Program-made: the position numbers and the translations under genes
The notes under the pieces: model-generated
Told to the model about the DNA's origin: nothing
What the model saw: only the letters and a program-made list of their open reading frames with translations
The model's database searches: none
Shown: one piece after another, positions 52,759 to 64,000 of the stretch
How the letters are laid out: every line of letters starts with the position of its first letter
How positions within the stretch are numbered: the first letter of the stretch is position 1
Source of the DNA: Imbricaverruca yamaguchii
Lineage: Eukaryota; Arthropoda; Thecostraca; Neoverrucidae
Length of the DNA stretch: 64,000 nt
Assembly (NCBI GenBank): GCA_034440575.1
Contig: JAOTOL010001505.1
Coordinates: 329,501 to 393,500 of the forward strand
Direction: 5' to 3'

Positions 52759-52959
52759 CGTCGACAAACGATGGCCTTCAGACCAATGCATTTTGGTCGG
52801 CGATCCGCCACACGATGGCCGGTTCATTCCCAAATTGAGCCATATATTTACATACATATATTTCGGGATATCACTAGGCCTGGCGTCCAGCGAGTTCACT
52901 CTTGAACCTCTGTCAGGTCGAAGAGTGGAAGCAGCATTCCAGCAAATCTACGATTGACG

Positions 52960-54525
52960 TCGCAGCAAATCTACGAATCTGGGAAATACGGGGTCTGAAA
53001 CGATGCTTTCGGCCAGCATGATATATAGACAAACAGATTAACACTATTTTGTAAATATAGATAAACAGATTAACATATAAACTCAGAAGCATATAAATAG
53101 ACGCGGGTGCTGCTTCACATGCCGAAGTGCATGGAGACGTCAACGGTTCCAACGTCTCACCAAAATTTGTCGCACCGACGATTAATTATCCCACCGGAAC
53201 TTCAGTGCGATCTTCAGAATCTGCGTAACCTTATTGTATGTGTTGCCTTATTTTAAAACTTGAAAGCAACCATATGCGTTATTCTGTGTTAGCTGACATC
53301 AATATGTTCATTGCCAAAGTATGTCAATGTCATCAATTTGTGATTAGAGTCAACCTTTCGTCATGTTCAGTTTGGGACATCTCCAACTAATCGATTTGCC
53401 TATCAAGATCACTGGCACGACGGGTGATTATATGACAAATGCGCGAGGAATTGGATGTGCTTTTTTCTGCACTTATTAGTTTTGTTACTTCTGTGGAAAT
53501 ATTTCATGTCTGCAAACTTCCTCCATTCGATGAGAACCACTTTTGATTTCCTGAACACTAAGGAAGATGCCGATTTGCCGATTTGATGCTTTCCAGCGTC
53601 AAGCACTTGCAAAGGTGCTCAAACCTTGCTCAAACCTTCCTTGCTTATTAACATCAATTCTTACAATGAGCCTATTCATGTCAGGGGCGGATTCAGGTGA
53701 GGAAAACTGGGCAGCCGTGACCAGTTTCATCAGACGTATACTTTACGTCCCCATCGGAAATGTGGTTTCATCCTATTATTCCATGGTAAGCCTGGCGCAT
53801 CCATCCTCGCGTGCTTCATAGCCAATAACCAATACACGAATTTGCATACGACCCGCGTATCGAAGAGAAGATAGATGGATGACATGTCAAGGAGCTGTAA
53901 GCGCTTGAAAATGAGAATTATGCGGCAACAGATGCGTAGATATTCCGACTTTGTGCTTGAAAAAAATCACGGTGGCTCAATCATGGGCGTTTTTCTTCAA
54001 TGAAGGATCGCGGAGTTGAAGCAATGTTCAAGACACGAACCAAAATAATTTGCATTTCTTCTACTTATCAGGCTCATGAAGACAGATCCAAACCTCTCAC
54101 AAACAGGTGCAGCCAAAGTGGACCATTTTCCCATTGGTGGACCTAGAGGGAGATAGGTGGAATTAATTGCATGGATAACTCCAAGCGATTTAACAAGTGA
54201 CTTGACCTTTGTCAACTAATCCTAGTAACCTTCCCAATTAGGCCTACCAGCATCCCCCTAATTTGATATCCTGACGGCCCTTGTAAAAAACATATAGACA
54301 TGTATTGATATAATGAAAAATGTCAACAAATTTTATTAATTTCGCAAATATAGAGTAGGTGAAAGTAGGAAGGCACCTGTGTTGTTTGTCAGTCGTCCGA
54401 CCGGGAGAAACCACACCCCTGTTGTTTTTCCCTGCAAAAAGAAACCGGAGAAACAGCGGTCGGTTGGCGTACTTTCCCTTCAACCAATTTGGGAAGTTTG
54501 TTTTAAAGCATGGGTCAGGCCAGTG
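52960..54525. other. Unannotated stretch
   Basis: AT-rich. A short duplication of AAACAGATTAACA lies at 53,029-53,073, and GGGGCGGATTCAGGTGAGG at 53,683 resembles a MITE end. No gene recognised. Confidence 0.45.
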
Positions 54526-54530
54526 CTAGA

Positions 54531-55078
54531 GCACTGTGTGATCAGCAGTTACAACACTGTGTGATCAGCAGTTACAACACTGTGTGATCAGCAGTTACAG
54601 CACTGCGTGATCAGCAGTTACAGCACTGTGTGATCAGCAGTTACAGACTGTGTGATCGGACAGGACTGTGTGATCGGCAGTTAAAGCACTGTGTGATCAG
54701 CACAGTTACAGCACTGTGTGATCAGCAGTTACAGCACTGTGTGATCGGCACAGTTAAAGCACTGTGTGATCAGCACAGTTACAGCACTGTGTGATCGGCA
54801 CAGTTACAGCACTGTGTGATCGGCACAGTTACAGCACTGTGTGATCGGCACAGTTACAGCACTGTGTGATCGGCACAGCTACAGCACTGTGTGATCGGCA
54901 CAGTTACGGCACTGTGTGATCGGCACAGTTACAGCACTGTGTGATCGGCACAGTTACAGCACTGTGTGATCGGCACAGTTACAGCACTGTGTGATCGGCA
55001 CAGTTACAGCACTGTGTGATCGGCACAGTTACAGCACTGTGTGATCGGCACAGTTACGGCACTGTGTGATCGGCACAT
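54531..55078. repeat. 22-25 bp minisatellite array, about 23 copies
   Basis: Units contain CAGTTACAGCACTGTGTGAT. The left part has 22-bp copies with ATCAGCAG; the right part (from about 54,750) has uniform 25-bp copies with ATCGGCACAG. CACTGTG and CACAGTT give each unit local dyad symmetry. Confidence 0.92.
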
Positions 55079-55079
55079 G

Positions 55080-56060
55080 CCTGAACTTGGCCTGATAGCG
55101 CCTCTTACATGAGTAGCAGTCAGCATACAAAGCGGGTGATTGACGGCTGTGGTCTGAAAATACCCGCTCTGAGCAGCTTAAAGGTACACTGAGAAATTCC
55201 GCACGTGCTACTGTTCAATTTGGGACGCTGCGAAGCGTGCGCAAAATGCAGCAGAATATGATCAATTCATCTTCATAAACATGTGAACAGGTGAATGTGA
55301 ACACTGTGTGAAGATCGACTACGTACATGTTATAGGAATATGTGACCAATGAGAGATAGTGGTGGAGAAGTATACATTGATATAGTCCCTGCAACATCGA
55401 ACCCAATTTGGATATTCCTGTGCAACACCAATATTTTGAAAACCATTTCATTTGCCCCACCCCTCACCGCAAAGAAGAATGAGTTCGTCAAAATTTTCCG
55501 ACCGCACCGAGATTTTAGATATGCGCTACAGTGACCTAGCAGGAAAGGAAAATGGCTTCGAATGAGTACGAATTTTAGCTCTAACTTAGTGCAAGTTTTT
55601 CAAAAGCGTGCAATTTTTACAAGTTTTCATTTTGGATGAATTGGGCCCGGAAGAAATGCGTGATAATTTGGCCGCTGCTCTAGGTTTCACATGTACTGAA
55701 CAAATCGTTTTTTTTGCATACACATACTTGGGAAGGCGATCGTCCTTTTGCCCCCAGTTACGATTTCTTTTTTAATACGGGGAAAGTGCTCCAGGGACCT
55801 GCGCGAAAATGAAGCATGTTGTTATCTTGATCGGTACTACAGCTGAAGATGAAGATATTTGCGGTGTCAATTAACCACATCCCCTTCCAGTAGCGAGGGT
55901 AAAGCCCAAACAATAATTCAATCTATCAGTACTTCCTGCCTGGATCTTCCAGTGGTAGGTATGCCACGAAGAGAATAGGCTTAATCGCACTTGGCAGCAC
56001 TACAATTCTGGGAAATTACCACACATGGGCAGGGAAAAAGTCAACTAATTTGGAGCTCGG
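55080..56060. other. Unannotated stretch
   Basis: AT-rich, apparently unique sequence without coding signals. Confidence 0.45.
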
Positions 56061-56061
56061 T

Positions 56062-56383
56062 ATTCCACTGGCACCAGCACTCTGTGTTATTCCATTGGCA
56101 CCAGCACTCTGTGTTATCCCACTGGCACCAGCACTCTGTGTTATCCCACCGGCACCAGCACTCTGTGTTATCCCACCGGGACCAGCACTATGTGTTATCC
56201 CACCAGCATCAGTACTCTGTGTTATCCCACTGGCACCAGCACTCTGTGTTATCCCACTGGCACCAGCACTATGTGTTATCCCACCGGCACCAGCACTATG
56301 TGTTATCCACTGGCACCAGCAGTCTGTGTTATCCCACTGGCACCAGCACTCTGTGTTATCCCGCTGGCACCAGCAGTCTGTGA
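56062..56383. repeat. 27-bp minisatellite array, 12 copies
   Basis: Units of 27 bp containing GGCACCAGCACTCTGTGTTA and TCCCACT. One copy at about 56,306 lacks one base. Divisible by 3, so 9-residue repeats read on both strands. Confidence 0.9.
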
Positions 56384-56700
56384 TGCACCAATGACTCACC
56401 GTTGGCTTCGTGGTGCATTAGTGATGTACTGGGTGTCACATGCTTCATTAGTGGTGCACCATGATGTATTAGTGAAGTGCTGCTGGTCTCATGGTCACAA
56501 CATGATGCATTGCTTGTTCCGTGATGCATTGTTGGTGTACGGTTGGCCCCATGTATGCACGTTGGTGATGCAAAATTTGTCCCATGGGTGCACTGATGAT
56601 GAAATTGTTTCCATGATGCACCAAATGCGCACGATCCATTCCATAGCAACTAGTGATGATGGGTGGTACGGTTGGAATACTATTGGTGGGTCCCAATGCT
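56384..56700. repeat. Degenerate GATGCATTAGTG minisatellite, block 1
   Basis: Diverged repeats around GTGATGCATTAGTGATG and GGTTGGTCCCATG, starting directly at the end of the 27-bp array. Confidence 0.7.
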
Positions 56701-57227
56701 TGGAGAAAATTAGTGCTGCCAATTCGATTGGTTCGTGACCAGGTTGGTGATTGGGGCCCCACCGTACAATAGCAGCACCCAACGTGCCATATTTGTGTTG
56801 CACGGCGTATATCCCACGTTACGAGAGCAAGAAGTTGGTGGGGTCAACACAAAGATGCTAAGGGGCCTGGGCCTAACAAAAGTATAGGAAGCTTCATCCT
56901 AGCGGCCGCGACGGCGAGCATTAGCTGACCTGAGAGCGGTCAGGGGCATGGGTCCCTTTCTTCAGCGGCCGTCTCTGTGCCATTTGTCGCAGCTAAATGT
57001 TGTGCCAACGTGAATGTTGTATGTTTGTGTATATATGCATGTATATGTGTTCTGTATGTTTGCGTACATGTGTGCGTACATGTGTGCTTGCTCGAGTGAT
57101 GTGAGAAAGAGAGGCGCCTGGAACTCGGACCACTACGGCTTTTTTCGTCCATCTTTCGCGCTGCACGCGCACTTTTTCCTGGCTCGGAAATAAATGCTTC
57201 TATCTAGCTGCGGATCTGTCTACCCTT

Positions 57228-57360
57228 GCCAGTGATGCACGGTTCGTCCCTTGATGAATCGGCGATGCACGGTTGATCCCGTGATGCATTAGTGATGCTC
57301 GGCCGGTCCCATGCGTCATTAGTGATGCATTGTTTAGCACATGATACATCAGTAACGCGC
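57228..57360. repeat. Degenerate GATGCATTAGTG minisatellite, block 2
   Basis: Four to five units of about 30 bp containing GATGCACGGTT, GTCCCATG and CATTAGTGATGC, clearly the same family as 56,384-56,700. The intervening 56,700-57,228 is unrelated and includes GT-rich microsatellite-like DNA at 57,000-57,090. 57,370-58,050 shows no gene. Confidence 0.75.
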
Positions 57361-58051
57361 CAGGAAGCGTCAGTTCTCAGCGGTCTATCCGCTCCCGGAC
57401 GGGCCGCGTGGCTGCTCCACGAATGAAATGCTGTTTTACGACACGACCGTGGGGTGGTGGAAAGTGGTACTTCGGATCGCGCGGGTGCGACTGAATGGCG
57501 GGAGGCTGCTGGCCGTCGGTCGCAGCGGTGTCCGGGCAATATGCTGTACTTTAACAAGACTTAGGCGTATTACCTGTGGGGTTTAACACCATTCCACGAA
57601 CGGTAAAAACCCATTGTATTATGCGATCCGATTATTTGTATCACTTGTAGTTTAGATGTTGATATACTTATAGTAATAACTTGTAATGATATTATTGACC
57701 TATACACATTTTCTCCGGTCTCTTTTCACATCGTAGCATGTTATTTTGTAGTTTAAAACTGAGGTTCAACTTCAAATATTGCCTCCAGTAAGTTTTATAT
57801 TATTAATGTTGCCATGATGACAAGACCTAACTACCAGTGCTCAAATCGTCATATCCGGAGTGCGCTTGCGCGAAAGCACTTCTGTCTTGTGCTGGCAGTC
57901 AGTGTAATCGAAGGTTAGGGTATGATTGTTGGTTTTCGTATACAATGTGTTTAAATGTCGAAGCCCATTGATACGTTCGCTACTTTTGTCGCAGTGTAGT
58001 GCAGGTTGGCACTACGCGTACAGCTTTAGCATTGATGAACGCGAGTCTCTG

Positions 58052-58083
<32 letters not shown>

Positions 58084-58109
58084 ATATATGTACACATATA
58101 TATATATAC

Positions 58110-58185
<76 letters not shown>

Positions 58186-58250
58186 ACGTTTCCTATATAT
58201 ATAAATGTATGTATTCATATATGTATATATATATGTATACATATGTATAT
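58052..58250. repeat. TA microsatellite with TATG/TACA variants
   Basis: Alternating TA with TATGTATA and TACATATA interruptions; the right flank continues as GTATGTATTCATATATG. Confidence 0.95.
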
Positions 58251-58259
58251 GCATATCTA

Positions 58260-59500
58260 TGCCATGGGGTTGGGTGCCGGAGGCCCGTCCTCACTTAGCA
58301 CTGAAAAATACAATAGTGTAAGCAAGACATTTTGATATTTTCACCATGCAAAACCCTGAATCTTCGAATTTTCGGCCGTAGCTTATTCACGTAGCGCGCC
58401 GGATCTTTCTTCGCTTCATCTTAGGTTTGGGTCGGGTCTCCCGTCGGAAATTCCTGACTACCACTGGACATGATGCCTTGTGCAGAAATGCGCCCTCTGT
58501 CAGTGTTTAGCGCCGCATTAAAACTGTGAAGTGCACGGTGTTTAAAACGACCAGGTAATTTGTATGGTCCACTTGAGGACACCAATAGATAAAGAGCCCA
58601 ACTTCTGCACGACAGGTGAATGTGTCATTTTAGCAAACAGGCACATCGTGGCCAAAGCATGACGTCAGAGTCCTGTTGGCGGTGTATGTGGAGCGAGAAA
58701 TAGTCCCGAAGACTCAGGGAAAACTTAGACTCGTCGGCAGAGATCACGAATCAGCACGGACCACGTGTTCTCTGCGGCAGACCTGCTGCGAAATCACCGG
58801 TTGAATAAGCTGGCTAAATAGATGAGCTGCTGACGAAGTCCGAGGCTTGGACTTGGCATTGTTTGCCATGCTTCATTATGTCATTTCTGTGTCATTTTGC
58901 GCTGGCGTAGCATGACAAAGGGCGGGGGGGGGGGTGCGTGTAATCAGTTACGAGCGGTTAACGATGGGGACGCAGTGCCGGACCGTTGTAGTGAGGTGAC
59001 GAATATGTTACCTGTGTGTGTCCGAGTATGTGTATGACCTGACCTGACGTATGACCTGACGAGAACAATGCCGTCGGCTTGCTAGCCGGCCATGATTTAT
59101 CTGTCAGAACGCTGTGCTGACAGCTTCTCAGGCACAATAGATTAACATGCAGTGCATAAAGGCCTCTCAGTTTACTTGAGCATCCAATCATTTCTGCAAT
59201 TTAGCATGCGATCTACAGTGTTAAATATGACAAATCGCCATCTGGGACACACCACAGTTGGAAAAAACCGCGTGTTGCAATTGTTGGAAGTGTCTGGAAA
59301 TTGCGGGAACACTGAGGAGCCTCCGGTGAGGTTATGGGAGGCGCAGCAACACCCCAGGAGCTCGCTGAGGACGTGGTGCGTGCACAGTGAATGCCAACTC
59401 ATTGCAGGCTGTTGGTGTGTTGGTGTCGAAGGCGTTGGTGTATCGTGCCGTGTCAATATCTCGAAACAAGTGGATCGGAAGCTCACCAGTAGTGCTCTGT
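58260..59500. other. Unannotated stretch
   Basis: Includes a poly-G run (58,922-58,932) and TGACCTGACC words near 59,036-59,060. An ATG-poor ORF pair on opposite strands at 59,152-59,637 overlaps the following tRNA-like element. No gene recognised. Confidence 0.4.
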
Positions 59501-59504
59501 CACC

Positions 59505-59785
59505 GACGAAACCCGGGCTCGACGGCGTGTACAATTGGCGCTCCCCGCGCAGATCCCACCAGGTGTGGGTCTCGAACACACGATTTTACGATCAAGAGTC
59601 CAACGCTCTACCCACCGGGCCTCTGCGGACTCGGTAACATTGCGCGGAAAATTACGCAGTGTGGCATGGCAAGCGTTTCCCGCGCAAATCCCGTCGGCTG
59701 TGGGCCTCGAACACCCGACCTTGCGATCAGGAGTCCAATTCCCTACCGTCTGAGCGACCGCGACCCCGGCAGCATGGCGTGGACA
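59505..59785 (-). mobile_element. Dimeric tRNA-derived element (Lys/Arg-like heads)
   Basis: On the minus strand two tRNA-like heads lie in tandem. The first has GGTCGCTCAGACGGTAGGG, anticodon arm TTGGACTCCTGATCG and B box GGGTGTTCGAGGCCCAC. The second has GCCCGGTGGGTAGAGCGTTG, GGACTCTTGATCG and B box GTGTGTTCGAGACCCAC. CTCTTGA places a CTT (Lys-type) anticodon and CTCCTGA a CCT. Each head is followed by similar GGGATYTGCGCGGG sequence, so the head plus short body was duplicated. Box spacing is tRNA-like, but the acceptor stems do not pair well. Confidence 0.65.
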
Positions 59786-59835
59786 ATTACGCAGTATGCA
59801 GACGTTTTGTTTCGCGCCAGCTAACACCTGTTAGA

Positions 59836-60404
59836 CCTCTGTATTTTTAATGCAGATCTGTATTTTGAATGAAGGTATGCATTTTGAATGAATATCTGTA
59901 TTTGAATGAATATCTGTATTTGAATGAAGATCTGTATGTTGAATGAAGATCTGTATTTTGAATGAAGACCTGTATCTTGAATGAAGGTATGTATTTTGAA
60001 TGCAGATCTGAATTTTGAATGAATATCTGTATTTTGAATGAAGATCTGCATTTTGAATGAATATCTGTAGTTTTAATGCAAATCTGTATTTTGAATGAAT
60101 ATCTGTATTTTGAATGAAGATGTGCATTTTGAATGAATATCTGTAGTTTGAATGAAGATCTGTATTTTGAATGAATGTCTAGGTTTAATGAAAATCAGTA
60201 TTTTTTATGAATATCTGTATTTTGGATGAAGATCTGTATTTTTAATGAATACTGTATTTTGAATGAAGATCTGTATTTTGAAGGAAGATCTGTATTTTGA
60301 GTGAAGATGTGTATTTTGTATGAAGGTATTCACTTTGACTGAATATCTGTATTTTGAATCAAAATCTGTATTTTGAATGAAGATCTGTATTTTGAATGAA
60401 GAGC
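59836..60404. repeat. 19-bp AT-rich minisatellite array, about 30 copies
   Basis: Units of GAATGAAGATCTGTATTTT alternating with GAATGAATATCTGTATTTT. Many copies have one or two substitutions and length changes in the T-run. Confidence 0.92.
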
Positions 60405-60417
60405 ACATCGATACAGT

Positions 60418-60482
60418 AATGGGCGCAGTATGACCATCGCAGACGATGCGCCCCTAAGCCCAAATAACCAACCAACCAACCA
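60418..60482 (+). mobile_element. Mini hairpin retroposon, copy 3
   Basis: Inserted at the right end of the 19-bp array. TGGGCGCAGTATGACCATCG, then CAGACGATGCGCCC and a tail of AACC repeats (AAATAACCAACCAACC). Flanks ACATCGATACAGT (60,405-60,417) and ACATCGGCACAGT (60,483-60,495) differ at two bases, consistent with an older target duplication. Confidence 0.78.
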
Positions 60483-60499
60483 ACATCGGCACAGTTCAT

Positions 60500-61970
60500 C
60501 GCGACAGTGGGTGTCCTGTCTTCCGACCGCCACTACACCACGGCGGGGAGCCGGGCGGCGCGCGTCGTCGCGCCGCTGTTGGGAACCACGCGACAAGACC
60601 GTTGTCTTCTGCACGCAGCCGCGCGATCCGTGAAGCCGCCGGGGTGGGAACGCTCGGGGTAGCTGGAAACGTCGCTGCTTAAGCGGGCTCTTCCCACGCA
60701 ATGTGTGCACTGTGGCGTTGGCGGTTTGTAGTTTGCGCTTTGGTTCCCGTTGTGCGCTACATGGCGGCCGGTACTGACTATTGCCATTAAAAAACGCGAT
60801 ATTTTAAGTTTTGATGTTGTGACGTATGCCTACTTGACCCAATTGCGAAATTCAGGCAAGTCGGTACTTTTGGCTCCACCGAAAAGCCACCATTCAACAA
60901 AAAAGAAGTACCGCCAGCTTGCAGCTCACGTGCAGCCCTGCCCGTAAGCACGTGACATTATTGGAAATCAACAATGTATGCACCCTTCCTACTTCGTGCT
61001 GCCACGTGTTATCGTGCCCTGGCATATGCTGCCATAAGAGATGTTGTTTTGTTTATGTTTGAGGTGACAAGTTCCCCTCAATGTTGGTTTTGTTTCCCTA
61101 ACAATATATACTGTTAACATGGGACCCAATGGAGTGCCCCCCCCCCCCCGATTGGCCTGCCCATTCCCGTCATGCATTTTGCCTCCCCAATCATTAAAAA
61201 ATCAACACCCGTGGCTGTCATGCATCGCCGTGGAATTTATCGGGCTGCAAATGGTGCCGCGCGGTGACATGCTTTTCCATGTGATGCAACGGGCGTCGCC
61301 GCGGATTTTGGATGGTGTTTGTGATGGACAGAAGAGTTTCTAGGCCGATGATTTCCATACAAAGCTATGCGCACAACGATAAATTGCGCGACGTTTGGGA
61401 CGCCTCCCCTCCCCCCCCCCCCACACACGACCTCGCCGTGACGACACCAATGTGTGTTGCCATGCGCTTCCATGCGCCACCAAGTGCAGTCGCACACAGT
61501 GACGTAGGTATTGCGGTGACCTTGAAACGTTGCCTAGCACGTGCCCCGCTGAAGGCATTCGTTTGATGGTGAAGCCAGGCGAGCCAAGCCAAGCCAAGCC
61601 AAGCAGCGGGTCGGAGGTGCCAATACGGACGCGCCTCGTGGTGTTTCGATCAGAGGGGGACGGAGTGTAGGCAGAGCACGCCGGCGTCAGCTGTTCAAAT
61701 GCATTTCTTGGCGCGGAGCCGGCGGACACCAAACACGGCTGGAAATACATCCCACCGCGTTGGTTCGAGAGTGATCAAACAGTGATCAAGCATGGACGCT
61801 CCGGGAATGCGAAGTCACGTGGACTGATCGCCACGTGAGAAGTGCAGTTGGGTGCGTTGGCGGCCGTGTTAATCGTTCTCGAAATGTGACTAAATGCGTC
61901 CGTTGACGAAATTGCATCACATTTACGTGGGATTTCACGCATGCCCTAACGCCGCCCTCGACGGGCTTCC
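60500..61970. other. Unannotated stretch
   Basis: Holds an AAAAGAAGTACCGCCAGC word (about 60,901) shared with the dispersed repeats at 32,198 and 42,017, poly-C runs at 61,137-61,149 and 61,410-61,421, and a CCAAG pentamer run near 61,585. No gene recognised. Confidence 0.45.
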
Positions 61971-61977
61971 TAGAATG

Positions 61978-62935
61978 TCACCTGTCTCGCCACCACCCTG
62001 TCACCTGTCTCGCCACCCTGTCACCTGTCGCCACCACCCTGTCACCTGTCTCGCCACCACCCTGTCACCTGTCTCGCCACCACCCTGTCACCTGTCTCAC
62101 CACCCTGTCACCTGTCTCACCACCACCCTGTCACCTGTCTCGCACCCGTCACCTGTTCACCTGTCTCCCACCACCCTGTCACCTGTCTCGCCACCACCCT
62201 GTCACCTGTCTCGCCCACCCTGTCACCTGTCTCGCCACCACCCTGTCACCTGTCTCACCACCACCCTGTCACCTGTCTCACCACCCTGTCACCTGTCTCA
62301 CCACCACCCTGTCACCTGTCTCGCCACCCTGTCACCTGTCTCACCACCCTGTCACCTGTCTCGCCACCACCCTGTCACCTGTCTCGCCACCACCCTGTCA
62401 CCTGTCTCGCCACCACCCTGTCACCTGTCTCACCACCACCCTGTCACCTGTCTCGCCACCACCCTGTCACCTGTCTCACCACCACCCTGTCACCTGTCTC
62501 ACCACCACCCTGTCACCTGTCTCACCACCACCCTGTCACCTGTCTCACCACCACCCTGTCACCTGTCTCACCACCACCCTGTCACCTGTCTCACCACCAC
62601 CCTGTCACCTGTCTCGCCACCACCCTGTCACCTGTCTCGCCACCACCCTGTCACCTGTCTCGCCACCACCCTGTCACCTGTCTCGCCACCCTGTCACCTG
62701 TCTCGCCACCACCCTGTCACCTGTCTCACCACCACCCTGTCACCTGTCTCGCCACCACCCTGTCACCTGTCTCACCACCCTGTCACCTGTCTCGCCACCA
62801 CCCTATCACCTGTCTCACCACCACCCTGTCACCTATATCGCCGTCACCCTATCACCTGTCTCACCACCACCCTGTCACCTGTCTGACCACCACCCTGTCA
62901 CCTGTCTCACCACCACCACCCCGTCATATGTCTCA
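61978..62935. repeat. 23-bp minisatellite array, about 42 copies
   Basis: Units of 23 bp containing CACCACCCTGTCACCTGTCT, with CGC/CAC variants. Shorter 20-bp copies lacking one CAC are scattered. A 330-codon ORF crosses it as an artefact. The last units (62,800-62,935) carry more substitutions (CTATCACC, CTATATCG). Confidence 0.93.
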
Positions 62936-63019
62936 CCACCAACCTGTTAACCCATCGCCACTGAGCAGCAACCTCAGGAGAGGTTGGCCCAGCCTCAGCC
63001 TGCCGGCACGTCAGCCCGC

Positions 63020-63733
63020 CGGCGAGTTTGGCGGCTGGCGACGTCCAGCGAGTTTGGCAGGCTGACGACGTCCAGCGAGTTTGGCGGCTGACAACGTCCA
63101 GCGAGTTTGGCAGGCTGACAACGTCCAGCGAGGTTGGCAGGCTGACAACGTCCAGCAAGTTTGGCAGGCTGACGACGTCCAGCGAGTTTGGCAGGCTGAC
63201 GACGTTCAGCGAGTTCGGCAGGCTGACAAGGTCCAGCGAGTTTGGCAGGCTGACGACGTCCAGGAGTTTGGCAGGCTGACGACGTCCAGCGAGTTTGGCA
63301 GGCTGACGACGTTCAGCGAGTTTGGCAGGCTGATAACGTCCAGCGAGTTTGGCAGGCTGACAACGTCCAGCGAGTTTGGCAGGCTGATAACGTCCAGCGA
63401 GTTTGGCAGGCTGACGACGTCCAGGGAGTTTGGCAGGCTGATAACGTCCAGCGAGTTTGGCAGGCTGATAACGTCCAGCGAGTTTGGCAGGCTGATAACG
63501 TCCAGCGAGTTTGGCAGGCTGATAACGTCCAGCGAGTTTGGCAGGCTGACAACGTCCAGCGAGTTTGGCAGGCTGACGACGTCCAGCGAGTTTGGCAGGC
63601 TGATAACGTCCAGCGAGTTTGGCAGGCTGACAACGTCCAGCGAGTTTGGCAGGCTGACAACGTCCAGCGAGTTTGACAGGCTGACAACGCCCGGCGAGTT
63701 TGGCAGGCTGACAACGTCCAGCGAGTTCGGCGA
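63020..63733. repeat. 27-bp minisatellite array, about 26 copies
   Basis: Units of 27 bp containing GTCCAGCGAGTTTGGCAGGC and TGACAAC, varying mainly at GACAAC/GATAAC/GACGAC. One copy near 63,263 lacks two bases (CCAGGAG). It follows the 23-bp array after only about 85 bp. Open frames of 224 and 148 codons on the two strands are artefacts. Confidence 0.93.
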
Positions 63734-64000
63734 GCTCGCAACGTTCTGTGGCTAGCCATTCCGATTAATTATATTCTTTGCCATTACGAATGGAAGCATA
63801 AGCTGCAACGAGAGCCTTTGCCGGTTCTCTACGTGTGCGGATCTGCAAGTATAATTGTTGCGGCCATGCAACGTACATATCTAATGCCTGCTGCACCATA
63901 GAGGTGCCCGAACAGAACACAACATTTGCACAAGTCGGACGCCTCTAATTATGGACACCGCGACGTTCGCTCCTCACATGGACTCAGTCGCGCGTGATGC
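63734..64000. other. Unannotated window end
   Basis: Unique-looking sequence; no gene or repeat recognised. Confidence 0.5.

Noticed and set aside
54531..55078. CRISPR-like regular repeat
   Set aside because: The units are contiguous with no unique spacers, and the context is eukaryotic; it is a minisatellite.

Overview
The window looks like gene-poor nuclear DNA from an invertebrate animal. Nothing in it looks prokaryotic: there are no packed genes, operons or Shine-Dalgarno-led ORFs. Instead there are tRNA-derived SINEs with A and B boxes and target-site duplications, MITE-like elements, GC-rich islands and very many minisatellites. A crustacean or other arthropod is a guess; the sequence does not settle the taxon.

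Tandem repeats dominate. I count about 30 independent arrays, roughly a fifth to a quarter of the window by eye, with most units 15-61 bp long. The largest are a 21-bp array (11.1-12.7 kb), a 43-bp array (30.6-31.5 kb), a 22-bp array (36.8-37.7 kb), a 23/46-bp array (38.1-38.8 kb), a 24-bp array (39.8-41.6 kb), a 25-bp array (54.5-55.1 kb), a 19-bp array (59.8-60.4 kb), a 23-bp array (62.0-62.9 kb) and a 27-bp array (63.0-63.7 kb). Every very long ORF in the window lies in one of these arrays and is a by-product of stop-free repeat units, not a gene.

Dispersed elements form the second layer. Family A is a tRNA-Val-like SINE with about eight copies, several with clear target-site duplications. 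Relatives share its 3' domain but carry other tRNA-like heads. Family B has a Ser/Leu-type head. A dimeric Lys/Arg-like tRNA element lies at 59.5-59.8 kb. A 50-65 bp hairpin element is present in five copies; three start at the same base, end in AACY repeats and are flanked by target-site duplications. A set of elements ends at TTAA, suggesting piggyBac-like transposition. A decayed, partly duplicated ORF at 50.0-50.8 kb resembles a hypothetical-protein family common in invertebrate genomes.

Protein-coding evidence is weak. The better candidates are a repeat ORF with a possible signal peptide at 21.88-22.29 kb, short exon-like ORFs at 6.78-7.06, 15.67, 42.23 and 48.26-48.76 kb, and a few uncharacterised ORFs. 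None belongs to a recognisable functional gene. Two GC-rich islands (23.6-24.2 kb and 51.9-52.7 kb) each hold an ATTGG (inverted CCAAT) box followed closely by a perfect TGACGTCA element and are the best promoter candidates. I found no multi-gene system. The most interesting material is the small retroposed hairpin family, the modular SINEs and the tandem-repeat biology.
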